Origin: CAXBMB01 sp052078155
GTDB lineage: Bacteria > Pseudomonadota > Alphaproteobacteria > Kiloniellales > DSM-21159
Length of the DNA: 64,000 bases
Reading direction: 5' to 3'
Assembly (NCBI GenBank): GCA_052078155.1
Contig: JBQJBP010000002.1
Location: 124,001-188,000, forward strand
The notes under the pieces are model-generated. The model worked only from the letters and a program-made list of their open reading frames with translations. It was not told the DNA's origin and ran no database searches. Position numbers and translations under genes: made by a program. Positions 51,182-59,292 of this stretch are shown here, one piece after another (the stretch's first letter is position 1; each line of letters begins with the position of its first letter).

Positions 51182-52423
51182 ATGATCACACCCATGACCG
51201 GTGTTTTTTGGATACTCGCTGGGGTTATGGCCAGTCTGGTGGCCCTGATCCTGCTGTTGCCGCTCTTTCGCCGCGCCACACTTTCTGCCGAAGAAAGCGG
51301 GGGCGAGGATCTGCGCGTTTATCGCGATCAGCTGAGCGAACTGGACAAGGACCTGGAGCAAGGCCGGCTCAGTGAAAATGAAGGGGAAGCTGCCAAGCGG
51401 GAAATCCAGCGCCGCCTGCTGGCCGCCGACCGACGCCATCAGCACAGTTCAGCACCGGCCCGGGTGACCCGCGGACGGGCCCTGGCCATCGCCCTGGTTC
51501 TGCTCATCGTTCCAGGGGTGACGCTGAGCCTTTACCTGACGCTGGGAATGCCGGGCATGCCAGGGATGCCGCTGGCCGAACGCACAGCTGAAATCGAAGA
51601 GCAAAAAGACATGCGGCAGCTGGTTGAGCAGCTGCGCCAGAAACTGGAAGCCAATCCGGGTGATCCGCAAGGCTGGTTCCTGCTGGGCCGCAGCTACATG
51701 ACCATGGAACGTTTCGGCGAGGCCGCCGCTGCCTTTACAAAGGCCGCCGAACTGGAAAAAACCAGTCCGGAGCTTTGGTCAACAGTCGGTGAAGCCCTGA
51801 CCTATGCGGACAGCGGCAACGTTCCGCCCAAAGGTCTGGACGCTTTCGCCAAAGCCCTGGCTCTGAACCCTCAGGAACCCCGCGCGCTCTTTTACCTGGC
51901 TCTGTCCTATTATCAGGAAGGTGATCCTCACAAGGCCCTGGCCGCCTGGGCCGATCTGGCCCGCAACAGCCCGGCGTCTGCGCCCTGGCGTCCGTCTGTT
52001 CTGGGGCAGATCGAACGCACGGCCAGTGAACTGGGGGTCAATATGGCCAGCCTGGATCTGGGTCCGGCACCGGAACCCGCCCCCGGTCCTCTGGCCGGGC
52101 CGATGACCGGTCAGGCTGGCTCTTCCCAAGCCGAAGGCCGGGGCCCCACAGCAGAAGACATGGCAGCCGCAGCCCAGATGTCGTCAGAAGACCAGCAGGC
52201 CATGATCAACTCCATGGTGGATCAGCTGACCGAAAGAATGGAAGAAAATCCGGATGATCTGGATGGCTGGTTACGACTGATCCGGGCACAGCTGGTACTG
52301 GGTCGCGAAGACGCAGCCCTTGCCTCTCTCAAACGGGCGGAGCCTCTGATCGCAGATCTGCCGGAAGACTCACCCCGGCGGCGGGCTGTCGAAGAGGGTC
52401 TGAAAAAACTGGCGGGCCAGTAA
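51182..52423 (+). CDS. ccmI: apocytochrome c chaperone CcmI (TPR)
   Basis: A 413-residue protein with two membrane helices (GVFWILAGVMASLVALILLLPLF and RALAIALVLLIVPGVTLSLYLT) enclosing a coiled-coil-like cytoplasmic loop (GGEDLRVYRDQLSELDKDLEQGRLSENEGEAAKREIQRRLL-like, quoted in parts), and a periplasmic C-terminal part with TPR units (GWFLLGRSYMTMERFGEAAAAF, ALFYLALSYYQEGDPHKALAAW) and a late domain after a Pro/Gly-rich linker. It binds the C-terminus of apocytochromes and hands them to CcmFH. It closes the ccm operon. Confidence 0.93.
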   Translation: MITPMTGVFWILAGVMASLVALILLLPLFRRATLSAEESGGEDLRVYRDQLSELDKDLEQGRLSENEGEAAKREIQRRLLAADRRHQHSSAPARVTRGRALAIALVLLIVPGVTLSLYLTLGMPGMPGMPLAERTAEIEEQKDMRQLVEQLRQKLEANPGDPQGWFLLGRSYMTMERFGEAAAAFTKAAELEKTSPELWSTVGEALTYADSGNVPPKGLDAFAKALALNPQEPRALFYLALSYYQEGDPHKALAAWADLARNSPASAPWRPSVLGQIERTASELGVNMASLDLGPAPEPAPGPLAGPMTGQAGSSQAEGRGPTAEDMAAAAQMSSEDQQAMINSMVDQLTERMEENPDDLDGWLRLIRAQLVLGREDAALASLKRAEPLIADLPEDSPRRRAVEEGLKKLAGQ

Positions 52424-52536
52424 GGCCGCCCAAAGAGAGGTGTCTCTGGAACAAGGGCAGACCGTCCGGTCCTCCCCGGTGGTCAACCTGTCCACCGGCA
52501 GGAAATGGCGAACTGTCGAAAGGCCCCGTCAGTCTG

Positions 52537-52570
52537 CACAAAATTATATCCTATATTGTATAATTTTGTG
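52537..52570. promoter_or_regulatory. perfect 12-bp AT-rich inverted repeat
   Basis: CACAAAATTATA (52537-52548) and TATAATTTTGTG (52559-52570) are perfect inverted copies around TCCTATATTG. It stands out in otherwise GC-rich DNA, 114 bases after ccmI and about 410 before the art-type operon. A wide regulator site or a promoter/DNA-bending site is possible. No T-tract supports a terminator role. The 554-base gap 52424-52977 contains no supported gene. Confidence 0.6.
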
Positions 52571-52750
52571 ATGTTATCTCGCTGATTGTGACATTAAAGT
52601 GTGACCGACAGGACAGAAGAGTTGCGGAACACAAAGATGTAAAAAGTGGCCGCAGCTCCTGAGATCGGGGGAAATCCGCAAACAATAGACTCCGTTTGTG
52701 TGGCTTTTTCCTTTGCAACCTTGCTCAAAGGTCTTAGGTTTTTGCCCCGT

Positions 52751-52768
52751 TGACTGCCCAGGCAGTCA
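52751..52768. promoter_or_regulatory. 18-bp operator-like palindrome upstream of the amino-acid importer
   Basis: TGACTGCC-CA-GGCAGTCA, perfect arms of 8 bp. It lies 210 bases ahead of the ATPase gene start. A TTAGG/TTTTTGCC stretch immediately before it may be promoter. The binding protein is unknown. Confidence 0.5.
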
Positions 52769-52977
52769 GGTGTGAACAGCAGAGCCTTGCCGCCGGGTTT
52801 TGACCGGACTGGATTGGGCTTTGGAGGAAAAGACGGAAGCGCGAAGAGTCCGGAACAGCGTCAGGAGCTGATCGGTTTGTCGTCGCTTTCCAAAATAGAT
52901 GAGAGGTGCCTTCACCTTCAGCACCCCCTTTAGCAGGGGTCGGAGGAACAGGAGGTCTCTGGGGGAGAAGCCCAATC

Positions 52978-53751
52978 GTGGCAGATAAAGAGCCTGCTTT
53001 GGTCGTTAAAGACCTGCACAAGTCTTTCGGCAAGCTGGAAGTCCTTAAAGGAGTTTCCCTGGAAGCTCATGAAGGCGACGTGATCGCCATGATCGGTTCT
53101 TCCGGGTCAGGCAAAAGTACGTTTTTGAGGTGCCTGAACCTGCTGGAAACACCCGATTCCGGGGATGTTCTGATTGACGGCGAACTGATCAAGATGAGCG
53201 CCGATAAACACGGCATCAATCATCCCGCAGACTGGAAACAGGTCGACCGCCTGCGCACCCATCTGGGCATGGTCTTTCAGAACTTTAATCTCTGGTCCCA
53301 CATGACGGTGCTGGAGAACGTGACGGAAGCACCCATTCATGTTCAGAAGAAACCCAAAAAACGCTGCATAGAGCATGCCATGGAACTGCTGGACAAGGTC
53401 GGCATCGCCGACCGGGCAGATTACTATCCGGCGCACCTTTCCGGTGGACAGCAGCAGCGCGCAGCCATTGCCCGCGCGCTGGCCATGGAGCCGGATGTGA
53501 TGCTCTTTGACGAACCCACATCCGCCCTGGATCCTGAACTGGTGGGTGAAGTGCTGCAGGTCATGCGCAAACTGGCCGAAGAAGGCACGACGATGATTGT
53601 CGTGACCCATGAAATGGGGTTTGCCCGGGAAGTGTCCAAAGAAGTGATCTACCTGCATGAAGGCCGGATCGAAGAACAGGGTCCGCCTGAGCAGGTCTTT
53701 GGCAATCCCAAATCCGAACGCTGTCGCCAGTTCCTGGCTTCTTCTCTCTGA
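52978..53751 (+). CDS. polar amino-acid ABC transporter ATPase
   Basis: A 257-residue ATPase of the HisP/ArtP/OccP group. Walker A GSSGSGKST near residue 38, FLRCLNLLETPDSGDVLIDGE, the Q-loop VFQNFNLWSHMTVLENV, signature LSGGQQQRAAIARALAMEP and Walker B VMLFDEPTSALDPE are all canonical. The GTG at 52978 has GGGGGAG upstream and is preferred; a 24-residue longer frame is in phase but reads as leader. It heads an operon in the order ATPase, binding protein, permease, permease, the same as E. coli artPIQM. Confidence 0.93.
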   Translation: MADKEPALVVKDLHKSFGKLEVLKGVSLEAHEGDVIAMIGSSGSGKSTFLRCLNLLETPDSGDVLIDGELIKMSADKHGINHPADWKQVDRLRTHLGMVFQNFNLWSHMTVLENVTEAPIHVQKKPKKRCIEHAMELLDKVGIADRADYYPAHLSGGQQQRAAIARALAMEPDVMLFDEPTSALDPELVGEVLQVMRKLAEEGTTMIVVTHEMGFAREVSKEVIYLHEGRIEEQGPPEQVFGNPKSERCRQFLASSL

Positions 53752-53891
53752 GATCACAGAAGATCTTTCGGTCAGACGAAGGAACAAAACGACAGGACAA
53801 GGGCTATCTGGCCCAGTAGAATGGTACCGGTAAAAGACCAAGAAACGACTGTTACGAAACTGCCAACCTAGATAAACAGGGAAAAACAAGC

Positions 53892-54683
53892 ATGAAACGT
53901 ATTCTCGCTGTTGCTGTGGCTGCTGCCATCAGCCTGACCGCTTCTGTAGCCGCTGCTGACATGAAAAAAGTGCGCGTGGGCACAGAAGGCGCTTACCCTC
54001 CGTTCAACTCCATTGACGCCAATGGCAAGCTGATCGGTTTCGACATCGACATTGCCAACGCTCTCTGCGCCGCAGCCAAATATGACTGCGAGTTCGTGGT
54101 TCAGGATTGGGACGGCATCATTCCTGGCCTGCAGGCCAAGAAGTACGACGCCATCATCGCGTCCATGTCCATCACGCCTGAGCGTGCCAAAGTGGTGTCC
54201 TTCACCGAGAAGTACTACAACACCCCGGCAAAATTCATCAAAGCCAAGTCCATGGATCTGACGATCCCCGATGACAAGGCAGAAGCCAACAAAGTGCTGG
54301 CCGGTAAATCTGTGGGCGTGCAGCGCGCCACCACCCACGAAAACTACCTGACCGACAACTTCAAAGATCTGGACATCAAGCTTTACGCCACTCAGGACGA
54401 AGCAAACCTGGATCTGACCAACGGTCGCATCGACCTGGTGATGGCTGACTCTGTGGCTCTGCTGGACGGTTTCCTGACCACCGACGAAGGCAAAGACTAC
54501 GAATTCGTTGGTCCTGACTACAACGAAGCTCAGTGGCATGGTCTGGGTGCAGGCATTGCCGTGCGCCAGGAAGACACGGAACTGCTGGACGGCCTGAACG
54601 CCGCTCTGAAACAGATCCTGGCTGACGGCACCTATGCCAAAATCAACGACAAGTACTTTGACTTCAACGTCTACGGCGACTGA
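53892..54683 (+). CDS. polar amino-acid periplasmic binding protein (HisJ/ArgT/ArtI-like)
   Basis: A 263-residue exported protein. The signal peptide MKRILAVAVAAAISLTASVAAA is cut near residue 22. RVGTEGAYPPFNSIDANGKLIGFDIDIANALCAAAKYDCEF with DWDGIIPGLQAKKYDAIIASMSITPERAK is the hallmark of type II lysine/arginine/ornithine or histidine binding proteins, the two Cys likely forming the characteristic disulfide. Strong codon bias fits high expression. A strong hairpin after the gene probably lowers transcription into the permease genes. Ligand likely a basic amino acid; not certain. Confidence 0.93.
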   Translation: MKRILAVAVAAAISLTASVAAADMKKVRVGTEGAYPPFNSIDANGKLIGFDIDIANALCAAAKYDCEFVVQDWDGIIPGLQAKKYDAIIASMSITPERAKVVSFTEKYYNTPAKFIKAKSMDLTIPDDKAEANKVLAGKSVGVQRATTHENYLTDNFKDLDIKLYATQDEANLDLTNGRIDLVMADSVALLDGFLTTDEGKDYEFVGPDYNEAQWHGLGAGIAVRQEDTELLDGLNAALKQILADGTYAKINDKYFDFNVYGD

Positions 54684-54699
54684 GGTCTAAGATAACAAG

Positions 54700-54750
54700 G
54701 CGCCGTCTTTCCCGCATAAACACTTGCTGGAAAGACGGCGCTTTTCTTTC
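54700..54750 (+). terminator. terminator/attenuator after the binding-protein gene
   Basis: GCGCCGTCTTTCC (54700-54712) pairs perfectly with GGAAAGACGGCGC (54729-54741), followed by TTTTCTTT. Being inside the operon, it probably sets the excess of binding protein over permease. Confidence 0.92.
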
Positions 54751-54903
54751 TCAGGCCGGACCGCCTTCGGGTGGAAGAGCTTGAGTAATGACAGCGATAA
54801 AATGGCGGTAACGGGCAGGATCCAGCCAGCCCGAAACCCGGGAACCGGATGTCACCGGTGCCCACCGCCTCTCCGGCTTTGAACCCGGAGCGGAGACCTG
54901 AAT

Positions 54904-55593
54904 ATGTTTGATCTGCACGGTTATGGATGGACCCTCTGGGAGGGCCTGGCGATGACCCTGAAAGTGGGGTTTACCTCCCTGCTTCTGGCCATTGTCATGG
55001 GCCTTATCGGGGCCTGGGGCAAGCTGAGCCACAATGCTCTGGGGCGGGGTGTCGCTAACGCCTACACCACCATCATTCGCGGCGTTCCCGAACTCCTGCT
55101 GCTGCTGATCATCTTCTATGGCGTTCCCATTCTAATTCAGAACACGGCTGAAAGCCTGGGGTTCGATGTCATTGTCGACTTCAACTCCTTCATCGCCGGG
55201 ACCTTGACCCTCGGGGTGATTTACGGAGCTTTTGCCACAGAAGTCTTCCGCGGCGCCTTCCTGGCTGTTCCCAAAGGACAGATTGAAGCGGCGCGGGCCT
55301 GCGGCATGAGCAAAGGTCTGGCTTTCCGCCGGATCATTCTGCCCCAGGTCTGGCGCTTTGCCCTGCCGGGCCTTGGCAATGTCTGGATGGTGCTGATCAA
55401 AGCAACGGCTCTGATCTCGGTGATCCAGCTGGAAGAACTGATGCGTAAGTCCTACATCGCCATGGGCACGACCAAAGAGCCCTTTACCACCTTCTTTGTT
55501 GCCAGCCTGATGTATCTGGGCATCACCATTGTTTCCGTGCTGATTCAACAGCGCATTGAACACTGGTCAAACCGCGGTGTGAGGAGGGCTTAA
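54904..55593 (+). CDS. polar amino-acid ABC permease (HisQ/ArtQ-like)
   Basis: A 229-residue inner-membrane protein with five helices. GWTLWEGLAMTLKVGFTSLLLAIVMGLIGAW is a typical HEAT-type permease opening, TIIRGVPELLLLLIIFYG the conserved loop, and EAARACGMSKGLAFRRIILPQVWRFALPGLGN the EAA motif that docks the ATPase. It pairs with the next permease, which starts 3 bases after the stop. GGAG lies 10 bases upstream of ATG. Confidence 0.93.
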   Translation: MFDLHGYGWTLWEGLAMTLKVGFTSLLLAIVMGLIGAWGKLSHNALGRGVANAYTTIIRGVPELLLLLIIFYGVPILIQNTAESLGFDVIVDFNSFIAGTLTLGVIYGAFATEVFRGAFLAVPKGQIEAARACGMSKGLAFRRIILPQVWRFALPGLGNVWMVLIKATALISVIQLEELMRKSYIAMGTTKEPFTTFFVASLMYLGITIVSVLIQQRIEHWSNRGVRRA

Positions 55594-55596
55594 CCC

Positions 55597-56418
55597 ATGA
55601 GCTATTCTGAATTTGCCGCCTCTCTGCCGGAAGCACCCGTCGACATTGCCAACATTGTCGGCTCCATCCCTGATCTGTTCACGGGACTAGCGCTGACCGT
55701 TGAACTGACGCTGATCTCTCTGGCCCTGGGTCTGATCCTGTCCATGCCGCTGGCTGTGCTGCGGGTTCACAAGAATCCCCTCATCTGGGCGCCGGTCTAT
55801 GGCTACATCTTCTTCTTCCGCGGCACCCCTTTGCTGGTTCAGATCTTCCTGATCTATTACGGCTCCGGACAGTTCCGGCCGTTCCTGCAGGACGTGGGCC
55901 TGTGGCACCTCTTCCGCGAACCCTATTTCTGTGCCCTGCTGACCCTGACCCTGAACACCACAGCTTACACGGCTGAAATTCTGCGCGGTGCCATCCAGGC
56001 TGTGCCTCATGGCGAAGTGGAGGCCGCCCGGGCCTGCGGCATGTCAGGCCCTCTGCTGTACCGTCGGATCATCATGCCCAAAGCGTTCCGGCTGGCCCTG
56101 CCTGCCTACTCAAACGAGGTGGTCTTCCTCTTCCAGTCCACATCGCTGGTCTCCATCATCACCCTGATGGACCTCACCGGTATCTCGCGCAAGATCGTGG
56201 CCCGGTCCTTTGATGTCTTTGAGATCTACATCACCGCCGGTGTCATGTACCTGGCTGTGACCTATCTGATCCTCTGGGCGTTCAAGAAAGTCGAATTCAA
56301 CATCTCCGGCCACCTGCGGGATCGCAGTCTGACCGCCGACCCCATTGCTCTGCAGTCAGAAAGCTCACTGGAAGGTGACGGCTCCACAAGCAAGCCTGCC
56401 CGGGCAACCGGCAAGTAA
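55597..56418 (+). CDS. polar amino-acid ABC permease (HisM/ArtM-like)
   Basis: A 273-residue inner-membrane protein with five helices. GLALTVELTLISLALGLILSMPLAVLR, FFFRGTPLLVQIFLIYYG and EAARACGMSGPLLYRRIIMPKAFRLALPAYSNE (the EAA loop) are typical. The periplasmic segment GQFRPFLQDVGLWHLFREPYFCA matches HisM of arginine/ornithine/histidine systems. A polar Ser/Thr tail of about 30 residues extends beyond the family norm. It ends the operon; 255 bases later pgk begins after a repeat half. Confidence 0.93.
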   Translation: MSYSEFAASLPEAPVDIANIVGSIPDLFTGLALTVELTLISLALGLILSMPLAVLRVHKNPLIWAPVYGYIFFFRGTPLLVQIFLIYYGSGQFRPFLQDVGLWHLFREPYFCALLTLTLNTTAYTAEILRGAIQAVPHGEVEAARACGMSGPLLYRRIIMPKAFRLALPAYSNEVVFLFQSTSLVSIITLMDLTGISRKIVARSFDVFEIYITAGVMYLAVTYLILWAFKKVEFNISGHLRDRSLTADPIALQSESSLEGDGSTSKPARATGK

Positions 56419-56585
56419 GGTCTGCTCCCTGCATTGGGGACAGAGGCAAGTCAGACGGCCAGTTCCGGCTTGTCTGATCCTCTGATGTGACGAGATCGCT
56501 GCTTGGCGGAAAGAGGCGACTGGTGTATCACCGCAGGGCGCGATTTCCTGGTCGGAAAGCTCGATGCCTTTCGGCCCCCTTTTAA

Positions 56586-56670
56586 CTCTGGAGCATGACC
56601 GGATTGGGTGGCGGCGCTTTGTGCTTTGCCCCCAAAACACACCTCATCCTCTAACATACCAAAGAGACCC
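56586..56670 (+). repeat. left half of a RIME-like element, immediately upstream of pgk
   Basis: It aligns with the first 80 or so bases of the reference copy: CTGGAGCATGACCGGATTGG, GCGGCGCTTTGTGCTTTGCC, CTCATCCTCTAACAT and AAAGAGAC. It stops 3 bases before the pgk ATG, so it forms the 5' leader of pgk. Confidence 0.8.
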
Positions 56671-56673
56671 CAG

Positions 56674-57876
56674 ATGGCTGCGTTCAAGACCCTCGACGAC
56701 CTTCAGGCCGCCGGTAAAACAGTACTGGTCCGTGTTGATTTCAACGTTCCCATGCAGGACGGCAAGGTAACCGACGCCACCCGGATTGAACGCGCGCTGC
56801 CCACCATCAAACGCCTGACTGCAGCCGGCGCCAAAGTGGCTCTGCTGGCCCACTTCGGTCGGCCAAAAGGCCAAAAGGTTCCTGAAATGTCCCTGAAGCC
56901 GGTGGTGCCGGCATTGTCCGAGGCTCTGGGCGGACAGGACGTCGCCTTTGCAGAGGACTGCATTGGCGAAGCCGCAGCGCAAACTCTCAAAGACCTGCCG
57001 GCCGGTGGTGTAGCTCTGCTGGAAAACCTGCGCTATCACGCCGGGGAAGAAAAAAACGACCCGGATTTCGCCGACGCCCTGGCTGCGCTGGGAGATCTCT
57101 ACGTCAATGACGCTTTCTCCGCCGCTCACCGGGCCCATGCCTCGGTAGAGGGTCTGGCCCGTCGCCTGCCCGCCGCTGCCGGTTGCCTGATGCAGAGCGA
57201 ATTGGAAGCCCTGGGTAAAGCCTTGCAGAACCCGGAGCGCCCTGTGGCTGCTGTTGTCGGCGGCGCCAAGGTCTCCAGCAAACTGGAGCTTCTGGGTAAT
57301 CTGGTGGAAAAGGTTCAGTTGCTGATCATCGGCGGCGGCATGGCCAACACCTTTCTGCACGCCCTGGGCGTCAACGTCGGGAAGTCCCTTTGTGAACCTG
57401 ATCTGGCCTCCACAGTCGACGAGATCCTGGCCAAAGCCAAGGCAGCGGACTGCGAAATCCTGCTGCCCACTGACGCCGTGGTAGCCGGGGAGTTTGCCGC
57501 TGGCGCCGCCAATGAAACCGTTGATGTGGGACAGGTCCCTGCCGACAAGATGATTCTGGATGCCGGTCCGCAGACCGTGGCCCTGGCCAAAGAACGCCTG
57601 GCCGACTGTCGGACTCTGGTCTGGAACGGTCCCATGGGCGCCTTTGAGATCACCCCCTTTGACCAGGGGACCAATGGAGTGGCCCAGGCGGCAGCCGATC
57701 TGACCAAAGCCGGAAGCCTGCTGACCGTTGCCGGTGGTGGCGACACGGTGGCTGCCCTGGCCCATGCCGGGGTCATCGACGACTTCTCTTACGTCTCAAC
57801 AGCCGGCGGTGCCTTCCTGGAATGGCTGGAAGGCAAGACCCTGCCCGGGGTTAAGGCCCTGGAAGAAGCCGCCTGA
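56674..57876 (+). CDS. pgk: phosphoglycerate kinase
   Basis: A 400-residue cytosolic enzyme converting 1,3-bisphosphoglycerate and ADP to 3-phosphoglycerate and ATP in glycolysis, or the reverse in gluconeogenesis. VRVDFNVPMQDGKVTDATRIERALPTI, LAHFGRPKG, LLENLRYHAGEEKND, NDAFSAAHRAHAS and GPMGAFEI are standard PGK blocks, and GGGDTVAAL closes the nucleotide site. The true start is ATG 56674 (MAAFKTLDDL); an ATG at 56608 would add 22 residues translated from the repeat half. Ribosome-binding is weak (GAGACCCC). Unusually, gap and fba are not adjacent, and the gene is framed by two halves of one repeat element. Confidence 0.97.
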   Translation: MAAFKTLDDLQAAGKTVLVRVDFNVPMQDGKVTDATRIERALPTIKRLTAAGAKVALLAHFGRPKGQKVPEMSLKPVVPALSEALGGQDVAFAEDCIGEAAAQTLKDLPAGGVALLENLRYHAGEEKNDPDFADALAALGDLYVNDAFSAAHRAHASVEGLARRLPAAAGCLMQSELEALGKALQNPERPVAAVVGGAKVSSKLELLGNLVEKVQLLIIGGGMANTFLHALGVNVGKSLCEPDLASTVDEILAKAKAADCEILLPTDAVVAGEFAAGAANETVDVGQVPADKMILDAGPQTVALAKERLADCRTLVWNGPMGAFEITPFDQGTNGVAQAAADLTKAGSLLTVAGGGDTVAALAHAGVIDDFSYVSTAGGAFLEWLEGKTLPGVKALEEAA

Positions 57877-57904
57877 ACCAACAATCACTCTTTAACCAGT
57901 TAAA

Positions 57905-57966
57905 TGAGTCTCTTGCTTCAAGTGTCATAACGACCAGAGTCGACCAAACCCGATTTGGCTCTAAGC
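57905..57966 (+). repeat. right half of a RIME-like element, immediately downstream of pgk
   Basis: It aligns with the last 65 or so bases of the reference copy: TGAGTCTCTTGCTTCAAGTGTC, ATAACGACCAGAGTCG, ACCAAACCCGATTTGGCTCT and AAGC. It starts 28 bases after the pgk stop. Confidence 0.8.
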
Positions 57967-57991
57967 AACAGATAGAACAGCTGACCAAAGG

Positions 57992-58022
57992 CCCCGGTGA
58001 CAAAAGTCATCGGGGTTTTTTC
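57992..58022 (+). terminator. Rho-independent terminator after pgk
   Basis: CCCCGGTGAC-AAAA-GTCATCGGGG (one G-U pair) followed by TTTTTT. Confidence 0.95.
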
Positions 58023-58059
58023 CTTAGAGTGTGTTCGACTGCAGTCAGAGCGCGGTAAG

Positions 58060-58431
58060 TTACAAACCCAGCAGACTGCGGCCCCAGGTCAGCAAAACCA
58101 GCAGGCCAAAACCGCTGCCCACCCCGGCCAGGAGGTTCTTGCGGGCCAGGAAGAAGATCACCAGCGCCAGAAAAGCCGCCCCGAGGCGGTCCGGCATGGG
58201 CGTTTCCTGCAAGGCCCCCAGCGGAAAGATAATCATGCGGGCAATCAGACCGGCCAAAAGGGCATAAGCCACACAGGCAGCCCATTCAAAAACCGGCGAA
58301 TTGACATCCAGTCGCCCCGACAGCGCGACCCCAATGGCCCGCCAGAAGTAGGTCACCAGCGCGCCGATGATCATCAGTCCGTAGACGGCAAGTTCGCCAA
58401 AGCCCCATCCGGACAGGAGGTCCTCAGTCAT
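58060..58431 (-). CDS. azlD: AzlD-family membrane protein
   Basis: A 123-residue protein with four hydrophobic helices. ALVTYFWRAIGVALSGRLDVNSPVFEWAACVAYALLAGLIARMIIFP (quoted in parts) matches the small AzlD subunit, which works with AzlC to export branched-chain amino acids. The ATG overlaps the azlC stop (ATGA), indicating coupling. It is the last gene of a minus-strand run; the pgk terminator is just beyond on the opposite strand. Confidence 0.9.
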   Translation of the reverse strand: MTEDLLSGWGFGELAVYGLMIIGALVTYFWRAIGVALSGRLDVNSPVFEWAACVAYALLAGLIARMIIFPLGALQETPMPDRLGAAFLALVIFFLARKNLLAGVGSGFGLLVLLTWGRSLLGL

Positions 58432-59270
58432 GTCGGCCCCTCCGTCTTTTTACGGCGATACCCCAGGGCAAAGCCCAGAGACCCGGCCAGAAAGCCTGTC
58501 AGCAACAGCGCCCAGTCCGGATCCCACTGGAAGGTCAGGGGGCCGAGTATGGCCCCGAAAACCATGGCCAGAACCCGCGGGCGCACCGACAGATCCGAGG
58601 CAAAGACCAGCATGAAATAAATGGGGTTCAGGAACACCAGACCCATGGACAGTGCCGGTGGCAGGTGAGCCGCCAGAAAGAACCCGACGATGGTGGCCAG
58701 TATGGTCGCTGGCCAAAGCACCATGGTGAAGCCAAAGAAATAGTGCCAGCGCTCTTCCGGTACCAAAGTGGGACAGACCCGCAAGGCCTGAGCCCATCCT
58801 GTCACCGCAACCCAATGGGCAACAAAGTAATAGCGCCAGCGCTTCAGACCCGGCGTGCGCAGATAGGGCATCAGCGTGACCGCCATGGGCAGCAGGCGGG
58901 CATTGGTCAGGGCCACCGCAAAGGCAATCAACAGCAGCGGCGCACCAACGTAGTAGAGTTCGATCAGGATGATCTGCCCGGGCAAAGCCCAGCCGGTGAT
59001 GGTGGAAAAAACCCCCTGCCAGACGGTCAGGTCCGATTCACGCACCAGGGCTCCGAAACCCAGATAACTGGCGCCCAGTACCGTTGCCGGAACCCCCAGA
59101 GCGTCGCCAAAGCCCCCTTTGAACGCCTGATGTGCAGACCCGAATGAACGAAGGTCTGTCTCCTGCGTGCCTTCAGCTGCGCAAGGGGCGTTTTCAGTCT
59201 CTTTGGAAATGACGGCCTCCAGAAGCCAGGCGCTCAGACGGGGGTCACCTGCGACGCCGGATAGCTGCAC
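58428..59270 (-). CDS. azlC: AzlC-family branched-chain amino-acid exporter subunit
   Basis: About 280 residues. The AzlC core starts near residue 50: FKGGFGDALGVPATVLGASYLGFGALVRESDLTVWQGVFSTITGWALPGQIILIELY (quoted in parts), AVALTNARLLPMAVTLMPYLR and GFTMVLWPATILATIVGFFLAAHLP. AzlC contributes about six to seven helices and needs AzlD. The start is unclear: a GTG at 59270 has no ribosome-binding site and adds an atypical polar N-terminus; it lies 22 bases after the histidine kinase stop, so the genes are probably co-transcribed. Confidence 0.9.
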   Translation of the reverse strand: MQLSGVAGDPRLSAWLLEAVISKETENAPCAAEGTQETDLRSFGSAHQAFKGGFGDALGVPATVLGASYLGFGALVRESDLTVWQGVFSTITGWALPGQIILIELYYVGAPLLLIAFAVALTNARLLPMAVTLMPYLRTPGLKRWRYYFVAHWVAVTGWAQALRVCPTLVPEERWHYFFGFTMVLWPATILATIVGFFLAAHLPPALSMGLVFLNPIYFMLVFASDLSVRPRVLAMVFGAILGPLTFQWDPDWALLLTGFLAGSLGFALGYRRKKTEGPT

Positions 59271-59292
59271 TTTTTACTGCAGGCAGAATAGC

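Noticed and set aside
52537..52570. Possible XerCD dif site at the AT-rich inverted repeat
   Set aside because: dif has 11-bp arms around 6 bases with conserved TTATGT-type arms; here the arms are perfect 12-mers around 10 bases without that core.
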